Assembly (NCBI GenBank): GCA_028227395.1
Contig: JAOIZZ010000012.1
Span: forward strand, 1 to 42,733
DNA from: Woeseiaceae bacterium
Lineage (GTDB): Bacteria > Pseudomonadota > Gammaproteobacteria > Steroidobacterales > Woeseiaceae
Length of the DNA stretch: 42,733 nt
Direction: 5' to 3'
Shown here: piece after piece, positions 20,318 through 29,647 of the stretch
Layout: the number at the start of each line of letters is the position of its first letter
Position numbering within the stretch: position 1 is the stretch's first letter
Position numbers and translations under genes: made by a program
The notes under the pieces: model-generated
Told to the model about the DNA's origin: nothing
Databases searched by the model: none
The model's input: only the letters and a program-made list of their open reading frames with translations

Positions 20318-22852
20318 TTAATCGATTGTCCTAGCAATTTCGATTCGTTCGAAGCATTCAATCTGATCACCAACCTTCACATCGTTATAATTTTTAACAC
20401 CGATTCCACATTCTGTACCTGATTGCACTTCTTTTGCTTCATCTTTAAAACGTCTAAGTGATTCAAGTTCACCTTCATAAATGACCACATTTTCTCTTAA
20501 TACGCGGATAGGACTGGCTCTTTTTACATGGCCTTCGGTCACTATACTGCCCGCAATATTACCTAATTTAGGAGATGTAAAGACTTCTTTGACTTCTGCC
20601 AAACCAATTATATTCTCTCTTATCTCAGGAGATAGAAGGCCATTGATAGATGTTTTAACATCATCGATAGCTTCATAAATAACACTGTAATAACGTATAT
20701 CGACTGCTGATTCTTTAATTGCATTCTTTGCCGAAGAATCAGCGCGAACATTGAATCCTATTATTGCGGCTTTAGATGCTTCTGCCAAAACAACATCTGA
20801 CTCATTGATGCCACCAACTCCAGAATTAATGATTTTGACTTTTACCTCATCACTGTTAAGGCTGGTTAGCGCATCTTTCAATGCTTCTGAGCTTCCATGG
20901 ACATCGGATTTAATTAATATAGCGACAGACTTACCAGTCGCATCATTAATTTGAGAGAATATATCATCTGATTTTGCACTTTGTTGTTGTATCGCTTTAG
21001 ATTCTCGTGTTTTTGCTTTTCTATTTTCCGCTAGTTCTCGAGCTTGTTTTTCATTTTTAACCACATAAAAGCTATCCCCAGATACTGGTGTTTTTGGAAG
21101 ACCCAAAACTACAACAGGGGTTGAAGGACTCGCTTCTTTCATTATTTTTTGAGTCTCATCAAACATTGTTCTTATTTTACCAAACTCATCACCAGCTAAA
21201 AGAATATCGCCTTTTGATAGAGTGCCTGCCTGAACCAACAGTGTGGCCATTACACCTCTGCCGCGATCTAAACTTGATTCAATCACGACTCCTCGTGCGG
21301 GACCCTCACCAACTGCCTGCAAGTCCATAATTTCAGCTTGCAACAATATTTTTTCCAAAAGATCATCAATACCTTCACCAGTTTGCGCGGAGACAGATGC
21401 AAAAAGATTATCTCCACCCCATTCCTCTGAGATTATCTCATGCGCTGAAAGTTCAGTTCTTACCCTTTCTACATCAATATCTTCTTTATCAATTTTATTA
21501 ATAGCAACAATCATCGGTACATTTGCTGCCTTAGTATGCTCTATTGCTTCAATAGTTTGAGGCTTAACACCATCATCGGCTGCAACTACAAGAATTACTA
21601 TGTCTGTTGCTTGAGCCCCTCTAGCTCTCATAGCTGTAAATGCTGCATGCCCAGGGGTATCTAAGAAAGTAATATTACCCTTATCTGTTTTTACGTTATA
21701 AGCCCCAATATGTTGAGTGATACCTCCGGCTTCGCCATCTGCGACTTTTGAATTCTTGATGTAATCAAGTAACGAAGTTTTACCATGATCAACATGCCCC
21801 ATAATCGTTACCACAGGCGCACGTGATACTTTCTCGCCATCGAGGTCGTCAGAGATGAGTACATCTTGTTCTAATTTATCATCTTCGATTTTTGCAACAT
21901 GCCCTAATTCCTCAACTACTAGAATTGCTGTATCTTGGTCTATTACCTGATTGATCGTGACCATTGCCCCCATATTAAAAAGGACTTTTACCACCTCATT
22001 ACCCTTAACAGCCATGCGCTGAGCAAGCTCTGAAACCATGATTCCTTCTGGAACAATTACTTCCCTTATTACTGGTGCAGTTGGCTTTTCAAAACCATGC
22101 TGACCATCACCATCTATAGATACAGAACGTCTTCTTGCTGCTGGTTTCTTGCGTCGTCTGCCACTTTTATCACCTGCCACATGAAGCTCTTTTCTGCCAT
22201 AACGAGTGTCATCCAAGCTACCTCTTTTTTTACCTTTGTTTTTATTTTGTTTCTGAGGCTCTTTGTCTTCATTGGTAAATTTTTTAACCGTTTCGGGTTT
22301 TTCTGTTTTCTTGTCATCTTTTGGTACGGCATTTTCCACGGCGGTAGCTTCAACTTTTTCAGCTTGCTCCTTGATGGTTGCCTCAGCCTCAAGTTTGGCC
22401 TCACTTTCAAGGCGATCAGCTTCGATTTTATTTTGCTTTAGTTGCTCTTTTTCTTGTAACTCATTATCGATAAGCTCTTGTTCTTGCTGCTTCTTTAATT
22501 CTAGCTCTTTCTTTTCCGCCTCGGCCTGATCTTCAAGAACATCTCTTTTTATATATGTGCGCTTCTTCCTGACCTCTACATTAACCGTCCTGGATCTGCC
22601 TTGAGTGCTTGATAATTTTAGCTCGGATTGTGATTTTCTTTTAAGAGTAATGCGTCTTGGCGAACTTCCCTCATCATCTCCACCCAAACCATGACTCCGA
22701 CGAAGAAATGTCAACAGTTCAAGCTTTGCATCATCACTGATAATATCGTCACTTCCAGTGACTTTAATACCAGCTTCATCGAGTTGCGCCAGTAATTTTT
22801 CAACCGGAACTTTTAAAACATCTGCAAATTGCAAGACAGTTACATCAGCCAT
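20318..22852 (-). CDS. infB: Translation initiation factor IF-2
   Basis: An 844-residue IF2, the GTPase that recruits fMet-tRNA to the 30S subunit. The N-terminal part has an IF2-N module (about 1-55) and a long charged, Lys/Glu-rich linker (105-240). A second IF2-N module follows (about 265-320). The GTPase domain carries GHVDHGKT at 352-359, DTPGHAAF and NKID. Domains II, III and C2 complete the chain. The linker composition differs from E. coli, but total length is typical. It lies 17 bases after nusA. Confidence 0.98.
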   Translation of the reverse strand: MADVTVLQFADVLKVPVEKLLAQLDEAGIKVTGSDDIISDDAKLELLTFLRRSHGLGGDDEGSSPRRITLKRKSQSELKLSSTQGRSRTVNVEVRKKRTYIKRDVLEDQAEAEKKELELKKQQEQELIDNELQEKEQLKQNKIEADRLESEAKLEAEATIKEQAEKVEATAVENAVPKDDKKTEKPETVKKFTNEDKEPQKQNKNKGKKRGSLDDTRYGRKELHVAGDKSGRRRKKPAARRRSVSIDGDGQHGFEKPTAPVIREVIVPEGIMVSELAQRMAVKGNEVVKVLFNMGAMVTINQVIDQDTAILVVEELGHVAKIEDDKLEQDVLISDDLDGEKVSRAPVVTIMGHVDHGKTSLLDYIKNSKVADGEAGGITQHIGAYNVKTDKGNITFLDTPGHAAFTAMRARGAQATDIVILVVAADDGVKPQTIEAIEHTKAANVPMIVAINKIDKEDIDVERVRTELSAHEIISEEWGGDNLFASVSAQTGEGIDDLLEKILLQAEIMDLQAVGEGPARGVVIESSLDRGRGVMATLLVQAGTLSKGDILLAGDEFGKIRTMFDETQKIMKEASPSTPVVVLGLPKTPVSGDSFYVVKNEKQARELAENRKAKTRESKAIQQQSAKSDDIFSQINDATGKSVAILIKSDVHGSSEALKDALTSLNSDEVKVKIINSGVGGINESDVVLAEASKAAIIGFNVRADSSAKNAIKESAVDIRYYSVIYEAIDDVKTSINGLLSPEIRENIIGLAEVKEVFTSPKLGNIAGSIVTEGHVKRASPIRVLRENVVIYEGELESLRRFKDEAKEVQSGTECGIGVKNYNDVKVGDQIECFERIEIARTID

Positions 22853-22869
22853 TAATTAACTCCAAAAAT

Positions 22870-24369
22870 CTATTTTTCACTCTCATCAAACCAATGAGCG
22901 CGAGCTTTCATTATTAAAGATGCCGCAGCCTCTTCGTCCATAGCGTCAATTTCTAGTAAATCGTCTGTTGCTAGGTCCGCTAAATCCTCTCTTGTGACAA
23001 CGCCTTTACTTGCCAGTTTTGAGGCTAACCCTTTGTCCATACCTTCAAGACTTAAGAGATCTTCTGCAGGTTCAGCATTTTCAATCTTCTCTTCATCAAC
23101 AATTGCCTGAGTTAAGAGCATGTCTCTGGCACGATTCCTTAACTCTTCAACAATATCTTCATCAAATTCTTCAATTTCAACCAATTCCGAAGTTGGAACA
23201 TAAGCCACCTCTTCGATTGAGGTGAATCCTTCCTGCACCAGAATTAAGGCAACTTCTTCATCAACATCTAGTTGCTTGGTAAATAAGTCTATGACCACTC
23301 GCGTTTCCTGCTCATTCTTCTGATCAGCATCCACTTCCGTCATTACATTCAATTCCCAACCAGTAAGTTCACTGGCAAGTCTTATATTTTGACCGCCACG
23401 ACCAATAGCTTGAGAAAGCTTTTCTTCATCTACCGCAACATCCATACTATGGGCATCTTCGTCCACCACAATGGATATAACTTCAGCTGGTGACATTGAA
23501 TTAATCACGTATTGAGCTGGATTTTCATTCCATAAAATAATATCAACACGTTCACCCGCCAATTCGTTTGAAACAGATTGAACCCTTGACCCACGCATAC
23601 CCACACAAGCTCCCACCGGATCAATGCGCGGCTCATTGCTCTTGACCGCTATTTTAGCTCTTAATCCTGGATCTCTTGCCGCCCCAAGAATTTCAATCAA
23701 CCCTTGACCAACTTCAGGCACTTCTATTTTGAATAGCTCAATCAAAAACTGAGGTGAAGTCCTGGTCATAAATAATTGAGGCCCTCTGGGCTCAGACCGA
23801 ACCTCCACAAGTAAAGCTTTTATGCGATCATGAACTCTAACGGCTTCTCTTGGCATCATACTATCTCTTGAAATAAAGCCCTCAGCATTACCCCCTAAGT
23901 CCATATAAATACCATTACGATCAACCCTTTTAACAAGACCTGAGAGAAGCTCTCCCGCACGATCTTTATAAGCTTCGACAACTTTTTCGCGTTCAGCTTC
24001 GCGTACTTTTTGAACAATGACTTGCTTAGCCATTTGTGCTGAAATACGGCCAAAAGGTGCAGATTCCATGGGAATCTCTACATAACCACCAGGCTCAGCA
24101 TTTTCATCAATATCCAATGCATCAATCATTCTTAATTCATGATCTGGTGTTTCAAGTTCTGTTGATTCATCAGCAAACACCAGCCAACGCCGAAATGTTT
24201 CATGCTCACCAGTATCACGATCAATGGCTACCCTTGCATCGATATCCTCTTCATGATTTTTTGCTGCTGCTGCTGCCAAAGCAGCTTCCATAGCTTGAAA
24301 AATTACATCTTTCTCAACGCCTTTCTCATTGGACACAACATCCACTACCGCAAGAATTTCTCTACTCAT
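22870..24369 (-). CDS. nusA: Transcription termination/antitermination factor NusA
   Basis: A 499-residue NusA that binds RNA polymerase and nascent RNA to control pausing, termination and antitermination. It has an N-terminal polymerase-binding domain (1-125), S1 (about 135-200), and KH1/KH2 (about 205-345) with PVGACVGMRGSRVQSVSNEL and AIGRGGQNIRLASELTGWELNVM. Two acidic C-terminal repeats (about 365-490) follow, as in E. coli but not in Gram-positive NusA. It lies 22 bases downstream of rimP. Confidence 0.98.
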   Translation of the reverse strand: MSREILAVVDVVSNEKGVEKDVIFQAMEAALAAAAAKNHEEDIDARVAIDRDTGEHETFRRWLVFADESTELETPDHELRMIDALDIDENAEPGGYVEIPMESAPFGRISAQMAKQVIVQKVREAEREKVVEAYKDRAGELLSGLVKRVDRNGIYMDLGGNAEGFISRDSMMPREAVRVHDRIKALLVEVRSEPRGPQLFMTRTSPQFLIELFKIEVPEVGQGLIEILGAARDPGLRAKIAVKSNEPRIDPVGACVGMRGSRVQSVSNELAGERVDIILWNENPAQYVINSMSPAEVISIVVDEDAHSMDVAVDEEKLSQAIGRGGQNIRLASELTGWELNVMTEVDADQKNEQETRVVIDLFTKQLDVDEEVALILVQEGFTSIEEVAYVPTSELVEIEEFDEDIVEELRNRARDMLLTQAIVDEEKIENAEPAEDLLSLEGMDKGLASKLASKGVVTREDLADLATDDLLEIDAMDEEAAASLIMKARAHWFDESEK

Positions 24370-24391
24370 TTAAATTACACTCCAAAACAAT

Positions 24392-24853
24392 CTATTTCTT
24401 GTTTTTAAATACCGGGACTAAACGTGTGAAATCAATAGTATCTATTGATATCTTATAGACCTCGCCATCTACCTTTACTTCAATAAAATCTTCATTTGCA
24501 GTCAACAAATTACCTTTAAAATTTCTTCTGCCATCCTGAGGAATGGTTAACTTTATCCTTACCTCATCGCCTAAAAACTGAAGATAATGTTCAATTTTTG
24601 TTAATCTTCGATCCAAACCAGGAGACGAAACTTCCAGTACATAATCGTCCTTGATGGGTTCTTCGATATCCATCAACATCCCAACTTGTTGACTTACTGC
24701 CTCACAATCCTCTAAACCAATCCCTTCCGGTCGATCGATGAATAATCTAATTAAATTATTTTCACCGTCCCACTTCATTTCTAAATCAGTTAATTCATAA
24801 CCTATTTTATTCACAGTAGGCTCTATTAATAACTTTAAATCATTAAAATCCAT
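24392..24853 (-). CDS. rimP: Ribosome maturation factor RimP
   Basis: A 153-residue RimP that assists 30S subunit maturation. The N-terminal alpha/beta domain includes the VNKIGYELTDLEMKWDGENNLIRLFIDRPEGIGLEDCEAVSQQ region and the VLEVSSPGLDRRLTKIEHY motif; an SH3-like C-terminal domain follows. It is the first gene of the rimP-nusA-infB-rbfA-truB-rpsO-pnp operon. In enterobacteria this operon is preceded by a tRNA gene; here there are two terminator-like hairpins and no tRNA. Confidence 0.96.
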   Translation of the reverse strand: MDFNDLKLLIEPTVNKIGYELTDLEMKWDGENNLIRLFIDRPEGIGLEDCEAVSQQVGMLMDIEEPIKDDYVLEVSSPGLDRRLTKIEHYLQFLGDEVRIKLTIPQDGRRNFKGNLLTANEDFIEVKVDGEVYKISIDTIDFTRLVPVFKNKK

Positions 24854-24888
24854 ATTAACTCATTTATATAAATACATGTTTTAAAACA

Positions 24889-24909
24889 TAAAAAAGGGCT
24901 ACTAGCCCT
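24889..24909 (-). terminator. Intrinsic terminator T2, just upstream of rimP
   Basis: On the minus strand AGGGCT, loop AGT, AGCCCT is followed directly by a run of six T. The stem is 6 bp and perfect. It lies 36 bases upstream of the rimP start codon, so a transcript from upstream must read through it or rimP must have a promoter in the remaining 35 bases (TATATAAA-like sequence at about 24862-24870). Confidence 0.75.
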
Positions 24910-24945
24910 CTAAATATATCACTAAAAACTCTAAACCTAGGTAAT

Positions 24946-24965
24946 AAAAAACCCCATAAAGGGGT
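24946..24965 (-). terminator. Intrinsic terminator T1, upstream of rimP
   Basis: On the minus strand ACCCC/GGGGT arms with an ATAAA-type loop are followed by a T-run (GACCCCTTTATGGGGTTTTTT). It lies about 40 bases before T2 and about 45 bases after the possible leader start. It could end the P450 gene cluster transcript, or a short leader RNA, or attenuate rimP-nusA. Confidence 0.75.
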
Positions 24966-25011
24966 CAGAATTTTCTAAGTTGACCTGCTCATACCGGCCA
25001 TCTTTGGTACA
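24946..25011 (-). ncRNA. Candidate short leader RNA or attenuator ahead of rimP-nusA
   Basis: A TATAAT -10 (minus strand, 25018-25023) with a TTGTGC -35-like hexamer 18 bases upstream (25042-25047) would start a transcript near 25011 that ends at T1, about 65 nucleotides. It contains an 8-codon frame, ATG at 25001 to TAG at 24975 (MAGMSRST); a longer 14-codon frame from 25019 starts inside the -10. I cannot tell whether this is a leader peptide, an sRNA or chance. Confidence 0.35.
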
Positions 25012-25072
25012 CGAACCATTATACTGCAAATTACTAGCTAAGCACAATGATAATCACTAAAAACCCTGCTTA

Positions 25073-26242
25073 TCAATTGTCCCAATGACAAAGAAGTTGC
25101 TTTGGCCCCCGGAAGGCCCAACCATCAAAATCAATCAAATTAGAGTCGGATAGCCTCAGATTCGGCAATCGATTGAATATTTTTGGTAAAGCCACTTCAG
25201 CTATGAGAGCTCGTGATATCCAAGCACCCGCACAATAATGAGGGCCAGCGCCAAACGTCACTGATGATCTTGTGTCACGTTCCACATCAAATATATCTGG
25301 TTCCTCAAATATCTCTGCATCACGATTAGCTGAACTGAACATGAAGAAAACACGGTCGCCCTTTTCAAATTCGATATTATGGTAAGTGTATTTTTTTGCA
25401 ATTTGTCGTGGCGACATGCCAATTGGTGAAATCCATCTTGCAAACTCCTCAAATGCCTGCAGCCAGGTGGCTTTATTGGAGTAAATTTTCGTTAACTGCT
25501 CAGGATTGGTTAGGAGCGCCCAGATCGTTCCAGCAATGGCATCTCTTGGTTCATTTTGACCACCAGAAATAGCAAGTTTTACATTGGCTCGTATTTGTCG
25601 CTCATCCAAGTCAGCAGCCAATTGCACGCTCAATAACGACAAATCGGGCTTAGCGCTAACCTTAGGTAACATTTCATCAATATGCCGATCTATCGAAGCC
25701 GTACAGTCATTGCAGTTATCCTCTATAACCATATCACCACTGTAGTTTGCGCATCCATCAATCATCCCCTGACTAACACGGTCCATTTCAGCGAACTTCA
25801 TGTTGGTCAGGCCCGTGATTAATTTGAGCGCTTCAGCGGATAGTGGCATTGCGTATTCTTGGATTAATTCGCCTGACCCTTTTTTCGATAAGCCATCAAG
25901 TAAATGATCTGCATATTCATTGAAATAATTAAGCCATTGATTTTTTACTGTTTTTGGAGAGACAGATGGCGATATGATGCGACGCTCATGCTGATGCTCT
26001 TTACCATCCTTTCGCATCATATTCGCACCCATAAGACGAGTCATTAGACCATTTGGCTGCAAGGATGAAAAAACCTCAATAATTTTTTCATTAATAAAGA
26101 TATCATTTCGTTTTGTGAATAGCGTGGCTCCCAGTTGAGGTACATACGCAATAGGTGCATTAGCACGCATAGCCTCTAAGTCTGGATAAGGGTTCTTAGT
26201 AAATTTTCCTAGATTAATATTATATTCTGGGGCCGATGACAT
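25073..26242 (-). CDS. Cytochrome P450
   Basis: A 389-residue soluble bacterial P450 (class I type). Heme-binding motif FGAGPHYCAG with cysteine ligand C337, ExxR in the K helix (EFAR), and an I-helix-like AISGGQNEPRDAIAG in which the usual acid-threonine pair reads E-P-R-D. No membrane anchor is present. It would need a ferredoxin and a reductase; neither is encoded in this window. It lies 18 bases downstream of the CxxCxxH protein and, with the sulfatase before that, forms a probable three-gene unit. The substrate cannot be read from sequence; hydroxylation of a hydrophobic or aromatic compound is the general expectation. Confidence 0.94.
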   Translation of the reverse strand: MSSAPEYNINLGKFTKNPYPDLEAMRANAPIAYVPQLGATLFTKRNDIFINEKIIEVFSSLQPNGLMTRLMGANMMRKDGKEHQHERRIISPSVSPKTVKNQWLNYFNEYADHLLDGLSKKGSGELIQEYAMPLSAEALKLITGLTNMKFAEMDRVSQGMIDGCANYSGDMVIEDNCNDCTASIDRHIDEMLPKVSAKPDLSLLSVQLAADLDERQIRANVKLAISGGQNEPRDAIAGTIWALLTNPEQLTKIYSNKATWLQAFEEFARWISPIGMSPRQIAKKYTYHNIEFEKGDRVFFMFSSANRDAEIFEEPDIFDVERDTRSSVTFGAGPHYCAGAWISRALIAEVALPKIFNRLPNLRLSDSNLIDFDGWAFRGPKQLLCHWDN

Positions 26243-26260
26243 GCGGTTAATTCCAATAAA

Positions 26261-26854
26261 TTACGTGTGCTTCCCAACAACCCAATCTGTATTTGTTAAA
26301 TACTTTTCACCTGCTTCAATCGGTAAATCTTCCAGAGCTGAACCCATTGAATCATTCCAGCGATTTAGGTAACCAAACAGCGCAATTACAGCTGTAATTT
26401 CAACAATATCATCATCTTCCCAATATTTATGCAGTTCTTCTGCTAATTCATCCGTTACACCATTGGGTACATTGGCCGCTGCAAATGCATATTTTAAGGC
26501 CGCTTTTTCTGCCTCACTGTAATGAGAGCTCTCCATAAAATTCCAAGCCTCATTCAAACGCTCTTCACTCGAACCAAACCTCTGTGAACCAAGAATGGTA
26601 TGTGCTTGACAATATCGACAACCAGATACAAAACTGGTTACATAGCCAATAATACGTTTAAACTCTGGCGTAACCTTACCATGACACTCCATGACCGCGA
26701 TATTTAGTTCAGTAAACGCTCGCGCAACTCTTGGCCTTCTAGACATTGTTCGAACGCTGTTGGGTATTACACCAAGTGGTCCTTTAAAAAACTGAATAAA
26801 CTCGCAAAGATCTTTTTCGATTTCATGCTCTTCGAGCGGTCTTACTAATGCCAT
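26261..26854 (-). CDS. Carboxymuconolactone decarboxylase / AhpD-like protein
   Basis: A 197-residue all-alpha protein of the CMD/AhpD superfamily. The AhpD-type redox motif C79-x2-C82-x2-H85 is present in SGCRYCQAHT, preceded by RIIGYVTSFV and followed by EAWNFMES..YSEAEKAALKYAFAAA. The last third includes the VEITAVIALFGYLNRWNDSMG helix typical of the AhpD-like peroxidase group. A CxxC argues for peroxidase/disulfide chemistry rather than true lactone decarboxylation. It sits 34 bases after the sulfatase and 18 before the P450, an arrangement suggesting joint expression; the link in chemistry is unknown. Confidence 0.88.
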   Translation of the reverse strand: MALVRPLEEHEIEKDLCEFIQFFKGPLGVIPNSVRTMSRRPRVARAFTELNIAVMECHGKVTPEFKRIIGYVTSFVSGCRYCQAHTILGSQRFGSSEERLNEAWNFMESSHYSEAEKAALKYAFAAANVPNGVTDELAEELHKYWEDDDIVEITAVIALFGYLNRWNDSMGSALEDLPIEAGEKYLTNTDWVVGKHT

Positions 26855-26888
26855 GATGACTCCTTATTTGAGGTTGCTTTTTTATAAA

Positions 26889-28295
26889 TTAGAAAGAAGA
26901 TGATAGTACTGGATCATTGATATCTTTCATCCATAAATACATTAATTTATCTAATTTTTCATACATCAATTTACCGGATACTTCGTTAATTAAATTAGTT
27001 TGCTCGTCTGGATCTGTCTCTAAGTTATATAGCTCATCAGTCAGTTCAGCTTTAGCCTTTAGATTGAAGCGTTTAACTAGTTTCCAATTATCAAGTTTTA
27101 TCATCCGTAAATCAGATCGTCCAAAATTTCTCATACTATACTGAGCATAAATTGGTCTTTGTAATAGCTCTTCTTTTTCATTAAGTAACGGCATTAAATC
27201 AATGCCCATTAATGGGAGAGGCTCTGGTAGTTTTATCTCAAGCGCACTCATTATAGAGGGGAATATATCGATATTTGAAACCGGTGTGTTAATTACTTGC
27301 CCTGGCTCAATCAAAGCCGGTGATCTTATAATAAAGGGAATTTTTATTGCCTCATCATATAAATTTGCAATTCCTTCATAACCGACAACTTCATCACCCG
27401 AGATAACTCCAACAGCACCTCTTCCATAGTATCCATGGTGACCGATCAACATGCCATGATCACCAATATAGATGACCATAGTATTTTCACTCAAGCCAAG
27501 ATCATCCAGTTCACTTAAGATCCTCCCTATAGATCTATCTAAGGCATGAATTGAGGCATAGTTATTACGCGTAATCTTTTTTAGCCACTCTTGATCAATT
27601 CCTTCACGTTCGGGCACAATTGGATCAATGTGTTCGACCGCTTTTAAATCCTCTTCAGGGACTTGATTCCACGGTACCTGAGGCTCACGGAATGCGACTG
27701 TTAGTGCAAATTTTTTGTTTTGATTCTTTCTCAAGAATTGAATCGCGTAGTCGGCGAAAATATTTGAAGTATGGCCACTAACTTTTTGCAACGCACCATT
27801 AACATTGAGCAAGGGATTGAATGGAGTTAAATCTTGGTTGTAGCTGACAAAATAATTAAAACCACGATTCTGGGGTTGGTATTTTGGTAATTCACCTAAG
27901 TGCCACTTACCAATTAATCCGGTTTCGTAACCATTACGTTGAAGAATTTGGGGCCAAATAAGTACATTCTCATCCATGCCTTGATTGCTATAATTTTTAT
28001 TTAACATCAAAAAATCACTGATGCCTACCTGACTGGGATATTGTCCGCTGAGCATAGCTGCTCTGGAAGGTGAGCAGACAGGTGCGGCTGCATAAGCATT
28101 GTCGAATCGGACCCCATGACTAGCAAGTTGATCTAAATTGGGCGTTAAAACTTGGCTATCACCATAAGCCCCCATCGCTCTTCGGGCATGATCATCTGGC
28201 ACCATAATAATTAAATTAAAATTATTAGCTGATAATAGGGGCGAGGCGATACTGAGCCAGATTAATACAATAAACAATTTAAAGATTCTAATCAT
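26889..28295 (-). CDS. Exported sulfatase (formylglycine, Cys type)
   Basis: A 468-residue type I sulfatase. An N-terminal signal peptide (about residues 1-23, ending near LLSANN) implies periplasmic or outer location. The metal-binding start VPDDHARRAMGAYGD has D34-D35, and the maturation motif C74-S-P-S-R is followed by AAMLSGQYP. That cysteine must be converted to formylglycine; no FGE or anSME gene is in the window. Other landmarks: TGLIGKWHLGE and IYIGDHGMLIGHHG. The target (sulfated polysaccharide, sterol or aryl sulfate) is not deducible. It is the likely first gene of sulfatase-CMD-P450. Confidence 0.94.
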   Translation of the reverse strand: MIRIFKLFIVLIWLSIASPLLSANNFNLIIMVPDDHARRAMGAYGDSQVLTPNLDQLASHGVRFDNAYAAAPVCSPSRAAMLSGQYPSQVGISDFLMLNKNYSNQGMDENVLIWPQILQRNGYETGLIGKWHLGELPKYQPQNRGFNYFVSYNQDLTPFNPLLNVNGALQKVSGHTSNIFADYAIQFLRKNQNKKFALTVAFREPQVPWNQVPEEDLKAVEHIDPIVPEREGIDQEWLKKITRNNYASIHALDRSIGRILSELDDLGLSENTMVIYIGDHGMLIGHHGYYGRGAVGVISGDEVVGYEGIANLYDEAIKIPFIIRSPALIEPGQVINTPVSNIDIFPSIMSALEIKLPEPLPLMGIDLMPLLNEKEELLQRPIYAQYSMRNFGRSDLRMIKLDNWKLVKRFNLKAKAELTDELYNLETDPDEQTNLINEVSGKLMYEKLDKLMYLWMKDINDPVLSSSF

Positions 28296-28394
28296 TCCTT
28301 CTGAGTTACCTCTTCGTATTTATCTTAAATATTTTAATAGATAAATGAGTTTAATAAAAAATAATAAATATCTGAAATATAATAAATTTATATT

Positions 28395-29369
28395 CTAAAT
28401 TAATTCTTTAAGCTTATTTTTTTCACGTTTTTTTAATAGCTTCTCTGACAATGAAAACCCTCGATCTGGTTTTGACCAAGGACAAACTTCAATACAAATT
28501 CCACACCCAACGGCCTCTGTGAAATAAGGCACACATTTATCAAAATCTACATACCATTTATCATCGCCTCGAACCATATGCTTCTCATCACTAATCGCAT
28601 CCACAGGACAATCTATCGTACATCTTCGGCAACCAATACACAGATCATCAACCGCAATGTCAATGGGTCTATCATGGTCTAATGGCAGATCGGTCAATAT
28701 CGTCGCTATTCTCATGCTCGACCCAAATTCCCTGCAAATAAGCGATCCATGCTTACCCAGTTGTCCTAGACCAGCATTGATGGCCAATGGGATATGTAAC
28801 AGGTCAGCACCCTCACAATAAGCTCTTGCACGCCAGCCCATTGCTCTAATCTTTTTAGATAACTCAATGGCTGTCCTAGAGATTTCCATATAAGCTCGCA
28901 TTGTTTCGGTACCAGCACGACCAGTGGTAACATGCTGCATCTCATCACTATCCATCGGGTATAAAATTACAATCGCATTTGCATAGTTAATTTCACCGCC
29001 CTTATAAAGCGCCTCTTTAATCAACGGGCTAGTACCAACAGAACCTGCACCAAAACTCAATGCCAAATCTTTTATCTCAGCAGTAATATCTGCTTGTGAT
29101 GTAATTTTTCTTTTACTCTTTGCGATAGGCCCATCTGCATCTCTTAACATCCAACGATTCACAAGATTCAACCAAGATACTTTAAACGGATTGATGAGTC
29201 CGAAAAAAAGCTCCAACTTACTCCATTCAAGCTCTCTGGCACCTGATCCATGGAATATCTGCGTTGCTGCTCGCTTGTTGGTTTCACCTAAACCATTAAT
29301 AATATTGCCTGATAATGGCTGATCACGATAAGCAAATGGCAACTCCGGTGATGGAAAATCTTTTTTCAA
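28395..29369 (-). CDS. Two-[4Fe-4S] protein related to QueG / reductive dehalogenases
   Basis: A 324-residue protein with two ferredoxin-type cysteine clusters: C244-x2-C247-x2-C250-x3-C254 and C279-x9-C289-x2-C292-x3-C296. The middle part (about 195-235) contains NAGLGQLGKHGSL, EFGSSMRIATILTDLPL. That reads like the corrinoid-binding core shared by epoxyqueuosine reductase QueG and reductive dehalogenases; the EFG and TDLPL pattern is closer to the latter. There is no Tat signal, no RdhB-like anchor and no C-terminal HEAT domain as in QueG. It is probably a cytosolic cobalamin/Fe-S oxidoreductase of unknown substrate. It is followed by the sulfatase gene after 99 bases and preceded by a 66-residue membrane protein with a 3-base gap. 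Confidence 0.78.
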   Translation of the reverse strand: MKKDFPSPELPFAYRDQPLSGNIINGLGETNKRAATQIFHGSGARELEWSKLELFFGLINPFKVSWLNLVNRWMLRDADGPIAKSKRKITSQADITAEIKDLALSFGAGSVGTSPLIKEALYKGGEINYANAIVILYPMDSDEMQHVTTGRAGTETMRAYMEISRTAIELSKKIRAMGWRARAYCEGADLLHIPLAINAGLGQLGKHGSLICREFGSSMRIATILTDLPLDHDRPIDIAVDDLCIGCRRCTIDCPVDAISDEKHMVRGDDKWYVDFDKCVPYFTEAVGCGICIEVCPWSKPDRGFSLSEKLLKKREKNKLKELI

Positions 29370-29372
29370 TAG

Positions 29373-29573
29373 TCAATCCTTAATGAGATCTTCAATTACG
29401 AGAGGTTTACCCGTATTTTTGGCTTTTTTATAGGCAAGCCTTATAATTAAGCCTTTCCCTGCCCACATAATTGCTCTTCTAAAAAGCCATAATAACAACA
29501 GTAAATCGCGTTTAAGTGCTTCAAATCGGGTGGGATTTTCAATATAAAACTGTTCTTCAAATGATTTCATCAT
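29373..29573 (-). CDS. Small single-helix membrane protein, 66 residues
   Basis: I do not recognise a family. The protein has an acidic N-terminus and one strongly hydrophobic segment at about residues 23-47 (LLLLLWLFRRAIMWAGKGLIIRLAY, interrupted by two arginines). A short polar tail follows. It ends 3 bases before the start of the Fe-S protein, so the two are almost certainly co-translated. It could be a membrane tether for that enzyme, analogous in arrangement to small anchor subunits of redox enzymes; that is inference. Confidence 0.65.
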   Translation of the reverse strand: MMKSFEEQFYIENPTRFEALKRDLLLLLWLFRRAIMWAGKGLIIRLAYKKAKNTGKPLVIEDLIKD

Positions 29574-29647
29574 CTTATCCTATAACAAATCAGAAGATAT
29601 CTCATAAGTCATGTAACTTAAACTAACGAATTGACTTTAACTGACTC

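Noticed and set aside
22097-22441. Overlapping open frames (both strands) in the infB linker region
   Set aside because: They are shadows of the charged, low-complexity IF2 linker; no ribosome-binding site and no recognisable family.
24910-25072. A tRNA gene ahead of rimP, expected from enterobacterial gene order
   Set aside because: No cloverleaf, no GGTTC-A T-loop followed by an acceptor complement, and no CCA end on either strand; only terminators and a possible leader are seen.
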